Positions 18,068-27,388 of a stretch of 64,000 nt of DNA are shown piece by piece. The notes under the pieces are model-generated. The model had not been told where the DNA came from and searched no databases. It was given only the letters and a program-made list of their open reading frames with translations. A program made the translations under genes and the position numbers. Source of the DNA: Arthrobacter zhangbolii (GTDB lineage: Bacteria; Actinomycetota; Actinomycetes; Actinomycetales; Micrococcaceae). Every line of letters starts with the position of its first letter. Within the stretch, counting starts at the first letter, position 1. The stretch is from positions 1,860,001 through 1,924,000 of the forward strand of contig NZ_CP094984.1 of assembly GCF_022869865.1 (NCBI RefSeq). The letters run 5' to 3'.

Positions 18068-18205
18068 GTCTATACCCTGCCCGAGTCGGAACGGATAACC
18101 AAAGCAGTTCACCCCGGCGCACGCTTCGGACCCGCACAACGTACTGCTGCGCGGCCGGGCGTTGTTACCATGGGTTACCATCCTCGAGCATCAGGGGAAG
18201 CGCCC

Positions 18206-21022
18206 ATGAGCACGCACAGCAACGGCCGCGGCGCCGAACACGTCTCCGCGGAACAATCCCTTCCCGCGGAGCCGGGGGTTCTCGCGACCCCCTGGCTCTA
18301 TCCCGCGGAAGAGGTCGCGGCAGAGCTCGGCACCGATCCGTCCACGGGACTGGACGGGGATGAGGCCCGGGAGAGATTGGGACGCTACGGACCCAACGAA
18401 CTGGACGAGGGCAAAAAGGTGCCGGCGTGGCGGAAAGTCCTCCGGCTGCTTTCGGACCGGCTGACCATCGTCCTCATCATTGCCGCCGTCGTCAGCGCCG
18501 TGGTATCCCGGGAATGGGAAACCCCGGTGGTGATTCTCCTGGTGATCATCCTGAATACCACGCTGAACTATGTGCAGGAGCAGCGCGCCGAATCCAGTCT
18601 CGAAGCACTGCGGAATGCCGCGGTGGATGCCTGCCGGGTCCTGCGCTCGGGCACGCAGGCCACGGTGGAGCGCACCGCCCTGGTACCCGGGGACATCGTG
18701 CTGCTGGAAGCCGGAGACACCGTTCCTGCCGACGGCCGGCTCCTGGTAGCGGTCCGGCTGCAGGTGGCCGAAGCGGCGCTGACGGGGGAGTCCCGGCCCT
18801 CCAACAAGGTGGCCGGGGCTCTCTCAGACCCGCAGCTCCCCGTCGCGGACCGCACCAACCTGCTGTACATGGATACCGATGTCACCCGCGGCCGGGCAGT
18901 GCTGCTGGTTACCGGCACCGGAATGAACACCCAGATCGGTACCATCGCGGATCTGCTGGGCAGCACTGCCGAGGAAAAAACCACGCTGCAGCGCAGCATC
19001 GACCAGCTCGCCCGCGTCCTGACCTACATTGCCCTGGCAGTAGTGACCCTGGTGTTTATCCTGGGGCTGCTGCGCGGGGACAGCTGGCAGGACCTGTTCC
19101 TGACGGCCGTGTCCCTGGCAGTTGCCACCATTCCGGAAGGGCTGACCGCCGTCGTCGCCTTCACCCTGGCCATGGGCGCCTCCCGGCTGGCGGCCCGCGG
19201 CGCCATCATCAAACAGCTCGCGGCCGTGGAAACCCTCGGCAGCACCTCGCAGATCTGCACCGACAAGACCGGCACCCTGACCCTGAATGAGATGACGGTC
19301 CGGCGGCTGTATTCCCCGTCGGGCAGCCGTTTCCGGGTTACCGGATCCGGCTACTCCACCGAAGGCAAGATCCTCAGCCCGGACGGGCGGTCCGTACCGG
19401 CGTTCATCGAGGCGTACCTGGCCATGGCGCTGTGCAACGACGCCTCCGTGGAAGACGGGCGCCTCACCGGTGACCCCACCGAAGGGGCGCTGGTGGTGCT
19501 GGCCGAAAAGGGCGGCATTGACGTGGCCGGGGCCCGGGCCACGCACCGGCGCATCGCCGAGGTTCCGTTTGATTCCGACTACAAGTTCATGGCCACGTTT
19601 AACCGCGCTGAGTCCGCGGGAGCGCCCGTGCACTGCAACGTTAAGGGTGCACCCGGCGTCGTCCTGGAACGCACGGCATTTGTGATGGGCGCGGACGGGC
19701 CGGAGCCGCTGGACGCTCAGGAGCGGGCACGCATTTCGGCCGACGTCGACTCGCTTGCCAAGGCGGGACTGCGGACCATGGCGGTGGCCGGACGGGTTCT
19801 GGACGCACCGTTGCCGGGAAGCCCGGAGGGGCTGTTTGCGGAGGCGGCGAATCTGGTCCTCTACGCCATTGTCGGAATCCTTGACCCGCCACGGCAGGAG
19901 GCCGGCGAAGCCATCTCCCGGGCCCAGGCTGCCGGTATTGATGTGCACATGATTACCGGAGACCACCTGGTCACCGCCTCGGCGATTGCCAGGGACCTGG
20001 GTATTGGTGGCAGGGCCGTGGCCGGTTCGGCACTTGATGCCATGGATGACGAGCAGCTGCAGGCGGAGGCTCCCGGGCTGGGGGTCCTGGCCAGGGTCTC
20101 ACCCGAGCACAAGATCCGCGTGGTCAAGGCGCTGCAGGCTGACGGTTATGTAGTGGCCATGACCGGCGACGGCGTGAACGACGCACCGGCGCTGAAACGG
20201 GCGGACATTGGCATCGCCATGGGCATCACCGGCACCGATGTTTCCAAGGGTGCAGCGAGGATGATCCTCACTGATGACAACTTCGCCACCATCGTGGCGG
20301 CCGTCGAGGAAGGCCGGGGCATTTATGACAACATCGTGAAGTTTGTCCGCTTCCAGCTCACCACGGCGTGGGGGTTCGTGCTGATCTTCCTGGCCTCGGC
20401 GACCTTCGGCTTTGCCGGCGGGGCCCCGTTCACCGCGCTGCAGATTCTGTGGGTGAACATCATCATGGACGGCCCGCCCGCCCTGGCCCTTGGCGTGGAC
20501 AAAACGGATCCGGGCGTGATGAACCGTCCGCCCCGGCGGGCAGGGGAACCGCTGCTGACCGGACGGCGGATTGCGGTACTGGCCATGCTGGGCATAGTCA
20601 TGGCCATCGGCACCTGCGCCGTGCTGGTCAGTGCTCCCCGCCTGTTCCCCGAGAGCGCCGGCAGTGCTAACTTCGCCACCACCATGGCCTTTACAACCTT
20701 CGTTTTCTACCAGGTGTTCAATCTGCTCAATGTGCGTTCGGAAACCGGTTCCGTTTTTTCGCTGCTGACCTTCACCAACCGGGCCATCTGGGTTTCGCTG
20801 GCGGCAGTGGTGGTTCTGCAGATACTGGTGGTACAGCTGAGCATTTTCGAAGGCTTTTTCGACACGGTGCCGCTGACCTCCGCGCAGTGGTTCCTGTGCA
20901 TCGCAGTGGGCGCTACCGTGCTGGTGGTTTCGGAAATCGGGAAGGCGGTTCAGCGGCTGGCCACACGGCGCCGGCACACCGGAGCCGGCGGCACCGGCCC
21001 CGTGCCCGTCCTACCAGGGTGA
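18206..21022 (+). CDS. cation-transporting P-type ATPase (P2-type)
   Basis: 938 residues with all P-type landmarks: actuator LTGES, phosphorylation site ICTDKTGTLT with D353, MITGDH, and the hinge TGDGVNDAPALK. The PEGL motif ATIPEGLTAVVAFTLAMGA in M4 and the N-terminal cation_ATPase_N domain (ELGTDPSTGLDGDEARERLGRYGPNEL) place it with the Ca2+/Mg2+-like P2 group rather than heavy-metal pumps. It exports or imports cations at the membrane. AGGGGAAG precedes the ATG at 18206. Its stop overlaps the convergent SDR gene end by 12 bases. Confidence 0.92.
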   Translation: MSTHSNGRGAEHVSAEQSLPAEPGVLATPWLYPAEEVAAELGTDPSTGLDGDEARERLGRYGPNELDEGKKVPAWRKVLRLLSDRLTIVLIIAAVVSAVVSREWETPVVILLVIILNTTLNYVQEQRAESSLEALRNAAVDACRVLRSGTQATVERTALVPGDIVLLEAGDTVPADGRLLVAVRLQVAEAALTGESRPSNKVAGALSDPQLPVADRTNLLYMDTDVTRGRAVLLVTGTGMNTQIGTIADLLGSTAEEKTTLQRSIDQLARVLTYIALAVVTLVFILGLLRGDSWQDLFLTAVSLAVATIPEGLTAVVAFTLAMGASRLAARGAIIKQLAAVETLGSTSQICTDKTGTLTLNEMTVRRLYSPSGSRFRVTGSGYSTEGKILSPDGRSVPAFIEAYLAMALCNDASVEDGRLTGDPTEGALVVLAEKGGIDVAGARATHRRIAEVPFDSDYKFMATFNRAESAGAPVHCNVKGAPGVVLERTAFVMGADGPEPLDAQERARISADVDSLAKAGLRTMAVAGRVLDAPLPGSPEGLFAEAANLVLYAIVGILDPPRQEAGEAISRAQAAGIDVHMITGDHLVTASAIARDLGIGGRAVAGSALDAMDDEQLQAEAPGLGVLARVSPEHKIRVVKALQADGYVVAMTGDGVNDAPALKRADIGIAMGITGTDVSKGAARMILTDDNFATIVAAVEEGRGIYDNIVKFVRFQLTTAWGFVLIFLASATFGFAGGAPFTALQILWVNIIMDGPPALALGVDKTDPGVMNRPPRRAGEPLLTGRRIAVLAMLGIVMAIGTCAVLVSAPRLFPESAGSANFATTMAFTTFVFYQVFNLLNVRSETGSVFSLLTFTNRAIWVSLAAVVVLQILVVQLSIFEGFFDTVPLTSAQWFLCIAVGATVLVVSEIGKAVQRLATRRRHTGAGGTGPVPVLPG

Positions 21023-22462
21023 GGGCTTGTAGTCCTTGAGGAAGACACCGTACTGGTCTTCACCGTTTTCGCCCATCACAATCGGGTCATAAACCCGTGC
21101 CGCGCCGTCCACCAGGTCCAGCGGGGCGTGGAAGCCCTCCTCGGCCAGGCGGACCTTGGTGGGGTGCGGACGCTCGTCGGTAATCCAGCCGGTATCCACC
21201 GCCGTCATCAGGATCCCGTCGGTGTCCAGCATTTCCTGGGCACTGGTGCGGGTGAGCATGTTCAGTGCCGCCTTGGCCATGTTGGTGTGCGGATGGCCGG
21301 GGCCCTTGTAACGGCGGGAGAACTGTCCCTCCATGGCGGAGACGTTCACAATGTACTTCCGGCGGGCGGAGGACGCCGCCATGGCCGGGCGGAGCCGGTT
21401 CACCAGCAGGAACGGGGCGGTGACGTTGCAGAGCTGCACTTCGAGCATTTCCAGCGGATCCACCTGGTCCACCACCTGCGTCCAGCTGTTGATCGGTGCC
21501 GTGTCCGGCACCAGGCCGCCGGCGTCGATGGCCGTGCCGGCCTCCATCCGTGCCAACGAGGAGGAGCCCGCGGTCAGCGCCAGGGAGGTGACGGCGTCGG
21601 CGGCCAGCACCGGGTGTGCCGCCACGGAACCGGCCAGCGCGGTGGGGTGCGCGTCATAGGTGTGGCCGAAGGTCACCAGCTCGGGCATGGGGCCGTCCGG
21701 CAGCGGGGCCAGTTCGGCCTCGGTCAGGGGACGGTAGGCACCGGCGGAACGGCGCACGGTCTGGGCCGCGTTGTTGATCAGGATGTCCAGCGGGCCGGCA
21801 TCCGAAACCGATTCCGCCAGGGAGATGACCTGGGCCGGATCACGCAGGTCGATGCCGACAATGCGCAGCCGGTGCAGCCAGTCCGCGGAATCCTCCATGG
21901 CCGCAAACCGCCGGGCGGCGTCCTTGGGGAAGCGGGTGGTGATGGTGGTGTGTGCCCCGTCGCGCAGCAGCCGCAGGGCAATGTACATGCCGATCTTGGC
22001 CCGTCCGCCGGTCAGCAGTGCACGGCGGCCGGTCAGGTCGGTGCGGGCATCACGCTTGGCATGGCTGAACGCTGCGCATTCGGGGCAAAGCTGGTGGTAG
22101 AAGGCGTCCACCACGGTGTACGGCTGCTTGCAGATGTAGCAGTTGCGCGGCTTCAGCAGCGTTCCGGCAGAAGGCCCATGGGCGGCGCTGGTCAGCTGTG
22201 CGCCGCGGGTCTCGTCGTCGATCCGGTCTGCCGCACCGGTGGCCGTCAGGGCGACGACGGCGCGGTCCGCCTCTGCGACGGCGCTGCGCTTTTCGTTCTT
22301 CCGGTGCTTTTTCACTGACTTGAACATCTTGGCGGTTGCCCGCCGGACCGCGACGTAATCCGGGTTCTCCTCATCCAGGACGTGGATGGAGGCCAGGACG
22401 CGCAGGGCGGTCTGGATCTCTTCCGGGCTTAGTTCTTCCGGGCTCAGTTCAGGGGTGCTCAT
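21011..22462 (-). CDS. SDR-like protein with N-terminal zinc ribbon
   Basis: 483 residues. A helical N-terminus is followed by a Cys4 zinc-ribbon-like motif (C108, C111, C126, C129) and then a Rossmann domain with TGGRAKIG (151-158) and ILINNAAQ. Catalytic Ser is kept (S375 in VNVSAMEG) and Lys is kept (K397 in TNMAK), but the position of the catalytic Tyr is Thr393. The nearest Tyr is Y385. An insert of about 100 residues separates NNAA from the Ser strand. Function unknown; reduced or altered catalysis is possible. AGAAGG supports the ATG at 22462. Confidence 0.82.
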   Translation of the reverse strand: MSTPELSPEELSPEEIQTALRVLASIHVLDEENPDYVAVRRATAKMFKSVKKHRKNEKRSAVAEADRAVVALTATGAADRIDDETRGAQLTSAAHGPSAGTLLKPRNCYICKQPYTVVDAFYHQLCPECAAFSHAKRDARTDLTGRRALLTGGRAKIGMYIALRLLRDGAHTTITTRFPKDAARRFAAMEDSADWLHRLRIVGIDLRDPAQVISLAESVSDAGPLDILINNAAQTVRRSAGAYRPLTEAELAPLPDGPMPELVTFGHTYDAHPTALAGSVAAHPVLAADAVTSLALTAGSSSLARMEAGTAIDAGGLVPDTAPINSWTQVVDQVDPLEMLEVQLCNVTAPFLLVNRLRPAMAASSARRKYIVNVSAMEGQFSRRYKGPGHPHTNMAKAALNMLTRTSAQEMLDTDGILMTAVDTGWITDERPHPTKVRLAEEGFHAPLDLVDGAARVYDPIVMGENGEDQYGVFLKDYKPSPW

Positions 22463-22559
22463 CGGGGCCTTCTGCTCATCGACACCGGCGGATTCACGGC
22501 GCGGCGCAACTGGAGTGCGCACTTCGAGGATACCGGAGAAGCGGCACGGCACCCGTATC

Positions 22560-22605
22560 GGCGGCGGGGGCACGGCGGAATCTCACATCCGCTGCCCCCG
22601 CCGCC
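22560..22605 (-). terminator. hairpin after glgC
   Basis: Perfect 13-base stem (GGCGGCGGGGGCA, 22560-22572, with 22593-22605) holding an inner five-base stem, 25 bases beyond the glgC stop. No clear T-run. Confidence 0.5.
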
Positions 22606-22629
22606 TGTCAGACCGGCATTATGCCGGGC

Positions 22630-23892
22630 CTAAACGGTTTCCCGGGGTGCTTCCGCCGGGATCCGCTGGCCCTTGCTGAGCACCGTCAGCCCGGATTCCG
22701 TCACCGTAAACCCGCGGCTCAGATCGAGTTCGCGGTCCACGCCAATGGTGGCACCTGCCGGGATCCGCACGTTCTTGTCAATGATGGCCCGGCGGATAAC
22801 GGCACCCTCACCCACGTGCACCTTATCCAGCAGGACAGAGTCGGTGACCTCGGCATTGGCGGAAACGTAGACGTCCTGGGCCAGCACCGAACCGGTGACC
22901 GTTCCGCCGGAGATGACCGTCCCGTCGGAGACAATCGAATCGAAGGCCGTCCCCGCCTGCTCCGACGCGCTGCGGACAAACTTGGCGGGCGGGGAGATGC
23001 TCTGCCGGGTATAGATGGGCCACTGCAGGTTGTACAGGTTGAACGCCGGCAGCGGGGAAATCAGGTCCATGTTGGCGTCGTAATAGGAGTCCAGGGTGCC
23101 GACGTCGCGCCAGTACTGATGGTCGCTTCCGGTAGCCCCGGGGATCACGTTGGTAGTGAAGTCGTACACCGCGGCATCGTTGCGCTCCACGAAGTAGGGA
23201 ATGATGTCCCCGCCCATGTCGTGCTTGGTGATCAGCCGCTCGGCGTCGGCCTGCAGTGCGGAGACCAGGGCATCGGTGTTGAAGACGTAGTTGCCCATGG
23301 AGGCCAGGAAGCTGTCCGGGTCATCGGGCAGGCCGGGCGTGGAATCGGGCTTCTCCACGAACGCACCGATCCGGCCGGGGTTCTCCGGATCGGTTTCGAT
23401 AACGCCGAACTGGTCCACCAGGTGCATCGGCTGCCGCACCGCGGCAACGCTGACCGAGGCGCCCGAGGCGATGTGTGCCTCAACCATCTGGGAGAAGTCC
23501 ATCCGGTACACATGGTCGGCACCAATAACAACCACGATGTCCGGCTGGGCATCATCGATCAGGTTCATGGACTGGTAGATCGCGTTGGCGCTGCCGAGGA
23601 ACCAGCTTTTGCCCACGCGCTGCTGCGCCGGCACGGAAGCCACATAGTTCTGCAGCTGGGTGGACAGCCGCCAGGTCTCGGAAATATGCCGGTCCAGGCT
23701 GTGGGATTTGTACTGCGTGAGAACCACTATCTGCAGGTACCCGGAGTTCACCAGGTTCGAAAGTGCGAAGTCGATGAGGCGGTAACGCCCCGCGAAGGGT
23801 ACCGCGGGTTTTGCCCGGTCTGCCGTCAGGGGCATCAGGCGTTTGCCCTCGCCGCCTGCAAGCACTACTGCCAGGACCTTCTTTGGCGCCAT
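22630..23892 (-). CDS. glgC: glucose-1-phosphate adenylyltransferase
   Basis: 420-residue ADP-glucose pyrophosphorylase: an N-terminal nucleotidyltransferase domain with [13 protein letters not shown] and [10 protein letters not shown], then a left-handed beta-helix with hexapeptide pattern at the C-terminus. It makes ADP-glucose from glucose-1-phosphate and ATP for glycogen or maltose-1-phosphate synthesis. AGAGG precedes the ATG. Divergent from the glycosyltransferase that uses its product, with 78 bases between. Confidence 0.96.
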   Translation of the reverse strand: MAPKKVLAVVLAGGEGKRLMPLTADRAKPAVPFAGRYRLIDFALSNLVNSGYLQIVVLTQYKSHSLDRHISETWRLSTQLQNYVASVPAQQRVGKSWFLGSANAIYQSMNLIDDAQPDIVVVIGADHVYRMDFSQMVEAHIASGASVSVAAVRQPMHLVDQFGVIETDPENPGRIGAFVEKPDSTPGLPDDPDSFLASMGNYVFNTDALVSALQADAERLITKHDMGGDIIPYFVERNDAAVYDFTTNVIPGATGSDHQYWRDVGTLDSYYDANMDLISPLPAFNLYNLQWPIYTRQSISPPAKFVRSASEQAGTAFDSIVSDGTVISGGTVTGSVLAQDVYVSANAEVTDSVLLDKVHVGEGAVIRRAIIDKNVRIPAGATIGVDRELDLSRGFTVTESGLTVLSKGQRIPAEAPRETV

Positions 23893-23958
23893 TGTGTTGA
23901 ACCTCTTCCGGAAGTAAGTCTGCTGACTTCACACTAGATCACAGGTTGCCCGGTGCAC

Positions 23959-23964
23959 TACGTT
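23959..23964 (+). promoter_or_regulatory. -10 element TACGTT, leaderless-type
   Basis: Hexamer six bases before the GTG at 23971; no Shine-Dalgarno is present, while the divergent glgC has one. Confidence 0.5.
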
Positions 23965-23970
23965 GGTTTA

Positions 23971-25167
23971 GTGCGAGTAGATATTGTGTCGAAGGAATTC
24001 CCGCCGGAAATCTACGGGGGAGCAGGCGTTCATGTAGCCGAGCTCAGCCGTGTCCTGGCCGGAGAAGTTAATCTCCATGTGCATTGTTTCGGGGCGGAGC
24101 GGCCCGAGGATTTCCACGGGGCCACGGTGCGTACCTACCGGGCACCGGCGGAACTGGGGGACGCCAATCCGGCCGTCCAGACCCTGGGTACGGACCTGGA
24201 AATCCTGGGCGGGCTGGCCGGCGCGGACCTGGTCCACTCGCACACCTGGTACGCCAATATGGCCGGGCATCTGGGATCGCTGCTGCACGGCATCCCGCAC
24301 GTACTGAGCGCCCACAGCCTGGAGCCGCTGCGCCCCTGGAAGGCGGAGCAGCTGGGCGGCGGTTATGCGGTGTCCTCATGGGTGGAGAAAACCGCGTACG
24401 AGGCAGCCGCAGCCATCATCGCCGTTTCAGAGGGCATGCGCCAGGACATCCTGCGCAGCTACCCGGAGGTGGATCCGGAAAAGGTCAGGGTGGTCCACAA
24501 CGGCATCGACGTGGAGCAGTGGCAGCCGGACCCCGATCCCGACGGCGTGCGCGCGTTCGGAATCGACCCGGACCGGCCCAGTGTGGTGTTCGTGGGCCGC
24601 AACACCCGTCAGAAGGGCGTGCCCTACCTGCTCCGCGCGGCAGCGCTGCTGCCCCCGGACGTACAGCTGGTCCTGTGCCTGGGTGCTGCCGACACACCCG
24701 AGCTGGCAGCGGAAACCGCCGTGCTGATCGAGGATCTGCGGCGTACCCGTACCGGTGTTGTGGTTATTGAACGGATGCTGCCGCGCGCTGAACTGATCAG
24801 GATCCTCTCCATTGCCACCGTGTTCGCCTGCCCCTCCGTGTATGAACCGCTGGGCATTGTGAACCTTGAGGCCATGGCGTGCGGCACCGCGGTGGTGGCC
24901 AGTGCCACCGGCGGGATTCCCGAGGTGGTGGACACCGGCGTGACCGGCCTGCTGGTGCCCATTGAGCAGGTCACCGACGGCACGGGCACTCCGCTGGACC
25001 CCGAGGCTTTTGTACGCGACTTTGCCGCGGCGCTGACCACTGTGGTCACCGACCCGGCCATGGCCGAACGGATGGGGGAGGCGGGCCGGCTCCGCGCCAC
25101 CAGGGAGTTCTCCTGGGAATCCATCGCCGAGGCCACCCTGGCCGTCTACCGCTCGGTACTGCCCTAG
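23971..25167 (+). CDS. glgA: GT4 glycosyltransferase, glycogen synthase / maltose-1-phosphate synthase
   Basis: 398-residue GT-B enzyme of the GT4 family starting MRVDIVSKEFPPEIYGGAGVHV. The donor-site motif is ACPSVYEPLGIVNLEAMACGTAVVAS near residues 285-310. The actinobacterial gene next to glgC was named glgA, but its mycobacterial counterpart (Rv1212c) was shown to be GlgM, which makes maltose-1-phosphate from ADP-glucose and glucose-1-phosphate for the GlgE route. The same may hold here. GTG at 23971 fits the family N-terminus. Confidence 0.92.
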   Translation: MRVDIVSKEFPPEIYGGAGVHVAELSRVLAGEVNLHVHCFGAERPEDFHGATVRTYRAPAELGDANPAVQTLGTDLEILGGLAGADLVHSHTWYANMAGHLGSLLHGIPHVLSAHSLEPLRPWKAEQLGGGYAVSSWVEKTAYEAAAAIIAVSEGMRQDILRSYPEVDPEKVRVVHNGIDVEQWQPDPDPDGVRAFGIDPDRPSVVFVGRNTRQKGVPYLLRAAALLPPDVQLVLCLGAADTPELAAETAVLIEDLRRTRTGVVVIERMLPRAELIRILSIATVFACPSVYEPLGIVNLEAMACGTAVVASATGGIPEVVDTGVTGLLVPIEQVTDGTGTPLDPEAFVRDFAAALTTVVTDPAMAERMGEAGRLRATREFSWESIAEATLAVYRSVLP

Positions 25168-25194
25168 GCCCTCCCGGGCACGGCCCCGATACGG

Positions 25195-25257
25195 CAAAGG
25201 CGCCGCCGTCCTGCATATTGATGTCCTGCATATTGCTGCAGTGCGGCGGCGCCTTTG
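25195..25257. terminator. bidirectional terminator with repeat-bearing loop
   Basis: Perfect 14-base stem CAAAGGCGCCGCCG / CGGCGGCGCCTTTG (25195-25208 and 25244-25257) between convergent genes. The 35-base loop carries a 12-base direct repeat TCCTGCATATTG (25209-25220 and 25224-25235). Confidence 0.75.
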
Positions 25258-25282
25258 TATTGCCCGTGCGGACGCGGTTGTT

Positions 25283-27388
25283 CTACTTCTTCTTGCCGGA
25301 CTTCTTCTTGGCCGCCTTCTCGCGGGCAATCAGGACCTTTTCATCCACCGGTGCGGCACCGCTGGCACGGAGCAGCCGCTGGTATTCAAAGGCCTCATCC
25401 TGGCGTGCTTTTTCAGCGCCGGAAGCGATGCTGGCGCGCAGGTGCTCCTGGCCGTATCCGAAGGAGTCCACCAGATCCAGGGCGTGCGGGCGAATCTTGG
25501 CCAGCAGGCGGTTGATGTACGGGCCGAGGGTGCGCGCACGCTGGGCCGAGAGGCGCCCGTTCATCAGGTACCAGCCCAGGTTCTTTTCAATCAGGCACAG
25601 CCCGAAGAGGTCCCGGACCCAGGTCATGACCTGGCGGGTGCCGGCGTCGTCAATGCGGTCCAGTGCACGGGTGAAACCTTCCCACTGCAGCAGTTCGGCG
25701 TGGGCGCGGGCGGCTTCGATAAGGGCGTGCTGGTTCTCGTTGAAGATGGCCGCCCCCTTTTCCTTCGGCAGGCCGCGGGCCGCCTTCAGGGCACCGGCTA
25801 CCTCCGCCACCATGGTGTTCACCCGGTCAGCGAGCAGATCATGCTGGGCACGGGGATCCCGGAGGGCAATCGCGGACTTCTTCTCCGAACCGGAATCCGC
25901 CACGGTCTGGGCGATCCGCCGCAGGCCCGTGCGGTGCACTGTGACATCGGCCGCCTGGCCCACAACGTAGCGTGCCAGCACGCCGAAGTCCGCTCCTGCG
26001 AATTCCTTTGCATAGTCGGCCAGCAGGCGCTTGGCCACCAGCTGCAGCAGCACCGTATTGTCACCTTCGAAGGTGGCGTAGATATCCAGATCGGCCCGCA
26101 GCGCGGTGAACCGGTTCTCCGCCAGGAAGCCCGCACCACCGGTTGCCTCGCGGCATTCCTGCAGGGTTTCCAGGGCGTGCCAGGTGGAGAGGGACTTCAG
26201 GGCGGCGGCAAGGGTCTCCAGGTCCTGGCGGTCCTCGTCGGTGTCGTGCGCGCCGGAGAAGACGTCGTCGAACTTCTGCAGCAGCTCGTCGTGCGCGAAG
26301 GACGCAGCGAACGTGGTGGCCAGCAGCGGCAGCAGCCGGCGCTGGTGCTGCTGGTAGTCCATCAGCACCTCTTCGCGGATATCCGAGGCGCCATTGAACT
26401 GGCGGCGCTCGGTGCCGTACTGGATGGCTGTCTTCAGGGCCAGCTTGCTGGCCGCCACCGCGGCGCCGTCCAGGGACACGCGGCCCTGGACGAGGGTGCC
26501 GATCATGGTGAAGAAGCGCCGGCCCGGGCTGGAAATGGCGGAGGTATAAGTGCCGTCCGCTGCCACATCGCCGTACTTGTTGAGCAGGTTGGTCCGGGGA
26601 ATGCGGACATTGGAGAAGTGCAGCCGGCCGTTGTCGATGCCGTTCAGGCCACCCTTGACGCCGTCATCCTCGCCGCCGACACCGGGCAGGAAGCCGTTGT
26701 CGTCGCGGAGTTCAACGTAGAAGGCGTGCACGCCGTGGTCAACGCCCCGGGTTATGAGGTGGGCAAACACCACGGCCGCCTTGCCGTTGACCGCGCCGTT
26801 GCCGATGTAGTCCTTCCACGCCGCGCGGAACGGTGTGTTGATGATGAACTCTTCCGTTGCGGCGTCGTACTCCGCAGTGGTGGCGATGCTCGCAACATCT
26901 GACCCGTGGCCGGTCTCCGTCATGGCGAAGCAACCGGGAATCTCCAGGCTCATGATGCCCGGGAGCCACTTCTCGTGGTGCTCCCGGTTACCCAGGTGCA
27001 GCACGGCGGAGCCAAAGAGGCCCCACTGGACGCCTGCCTTGATCTGCAAGGAGGGGTCGGCGGTGACCAGTTCCGCGAAACCGGCAACATTGCCGCCGTG
27101 GTTGTCCTCGCCGCCCACGTACTTGGGGAAGGCACGGTGCACGGCACCGGCGTCCACCAGGATCTTCAGCTGTCCCATGACCCGTTCGCGGTGCTCGTGG
27201 TGGCTCAGCCCGGCCGGGGTATGCAGGGCATCCTGGCCTGCCAGCGCGCGGGCCTGCAGGCGGATATCCGCCCACTTGCCCAGCAGGGCGCGGCTGAGGG
27301 AATCGGTGTCCACGACGGCTGCGTCATTGTCGCTGATAGCGGCACTTGCCGGGAGTTGGCGTTCCGTGGTTGAAAGCGTTTGCGTCAT
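25283..27388 (-). CDS. acyl-CoA oxidase/dehydrogenase family enzyme
   Basis: 701-residue flavoenzyme, long like the acyl-CoA oxidase branch rather than the 380-residue dehydrogenases. Motifs are CFAMTETGHGSDV, the FAD-contacting PGRRFFTMIGTLVQGRVSL, and ECREATGGAGFLAENR with AFEGDNTVLLQ-type sequence (YATFEGDNTVLLQLVAK), where the Glu is the expected catalytic base. It oxidises acyl-CoA to 2-enoyl-CoA in beta-oxidation. The C-terminus ends in a Lys-rich tail. Its start overlaps the tetR stop by four bases. Confidence 0.9.
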   Translation of the reverse strand: MTQTLSTTERQLPASAAISDNDAAVVDTDSLSRALLGKWADIRLQARALAGQDALHTPAGLSHHEHRERVMGQLKILVDAGAVHRAFPKYVGGEDNHGGNVAGFAELVTADPSLQIKAGVQWGLFGSAVLHLGNREHHEKWLPGIMSLEIPGCFAMTETGHGSDVASIATTAEYDAATEEFIINTPFRAAWKDYIGNGAVNGKAAVVFAHLITRGVDHGVHAFYVELRDDNGFLPGVGGEDDGVKGGLNGIDNGRLHFSNVRIPRTNLLNKYGDVAADGTYTSAISSPGRRFFTMIGTLVQGRVSLDGAAVAASKLALKTAIQYGTERRQFNGASDIREEVLMDYQQHQRRLLPLLATTFAASFAHDELLQKFDDVFSGAHDTDEDRQDLETLAAALKSLSTWHALETLQECREATGGAGFLAENRFTALRADLDIYATFEGDNTVLLQLVAKRLLADYAKEFAGADFGVLARYVVGQAADVTVHRTGLRRIAQTVADSGSEKKSAIALRDPRAQHDLLADRVNTMVAEVAGALKAARGLPKEKGAAIFNENQHALIEAARAHAELLQWEGFTRALDRIDDAGTRQVMTWVRDLFGLCLIEKNLGWYLMNGRLSAQRARTLGPYINRLLAKIRPHALDLVDSFGYGQEHLRASIASGAEKARQDEAFEYQRLLRASGAAPVDEKVLIAREKAAKKKSGKKK

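Noticed and set aside
25241-26902. Long open frame on the plus strand opposite the acyl-CoA oxidase gene
   Set aside because: Antisense shadow; the minus strand holds conserved flavoenzyme motifs across the whole length.
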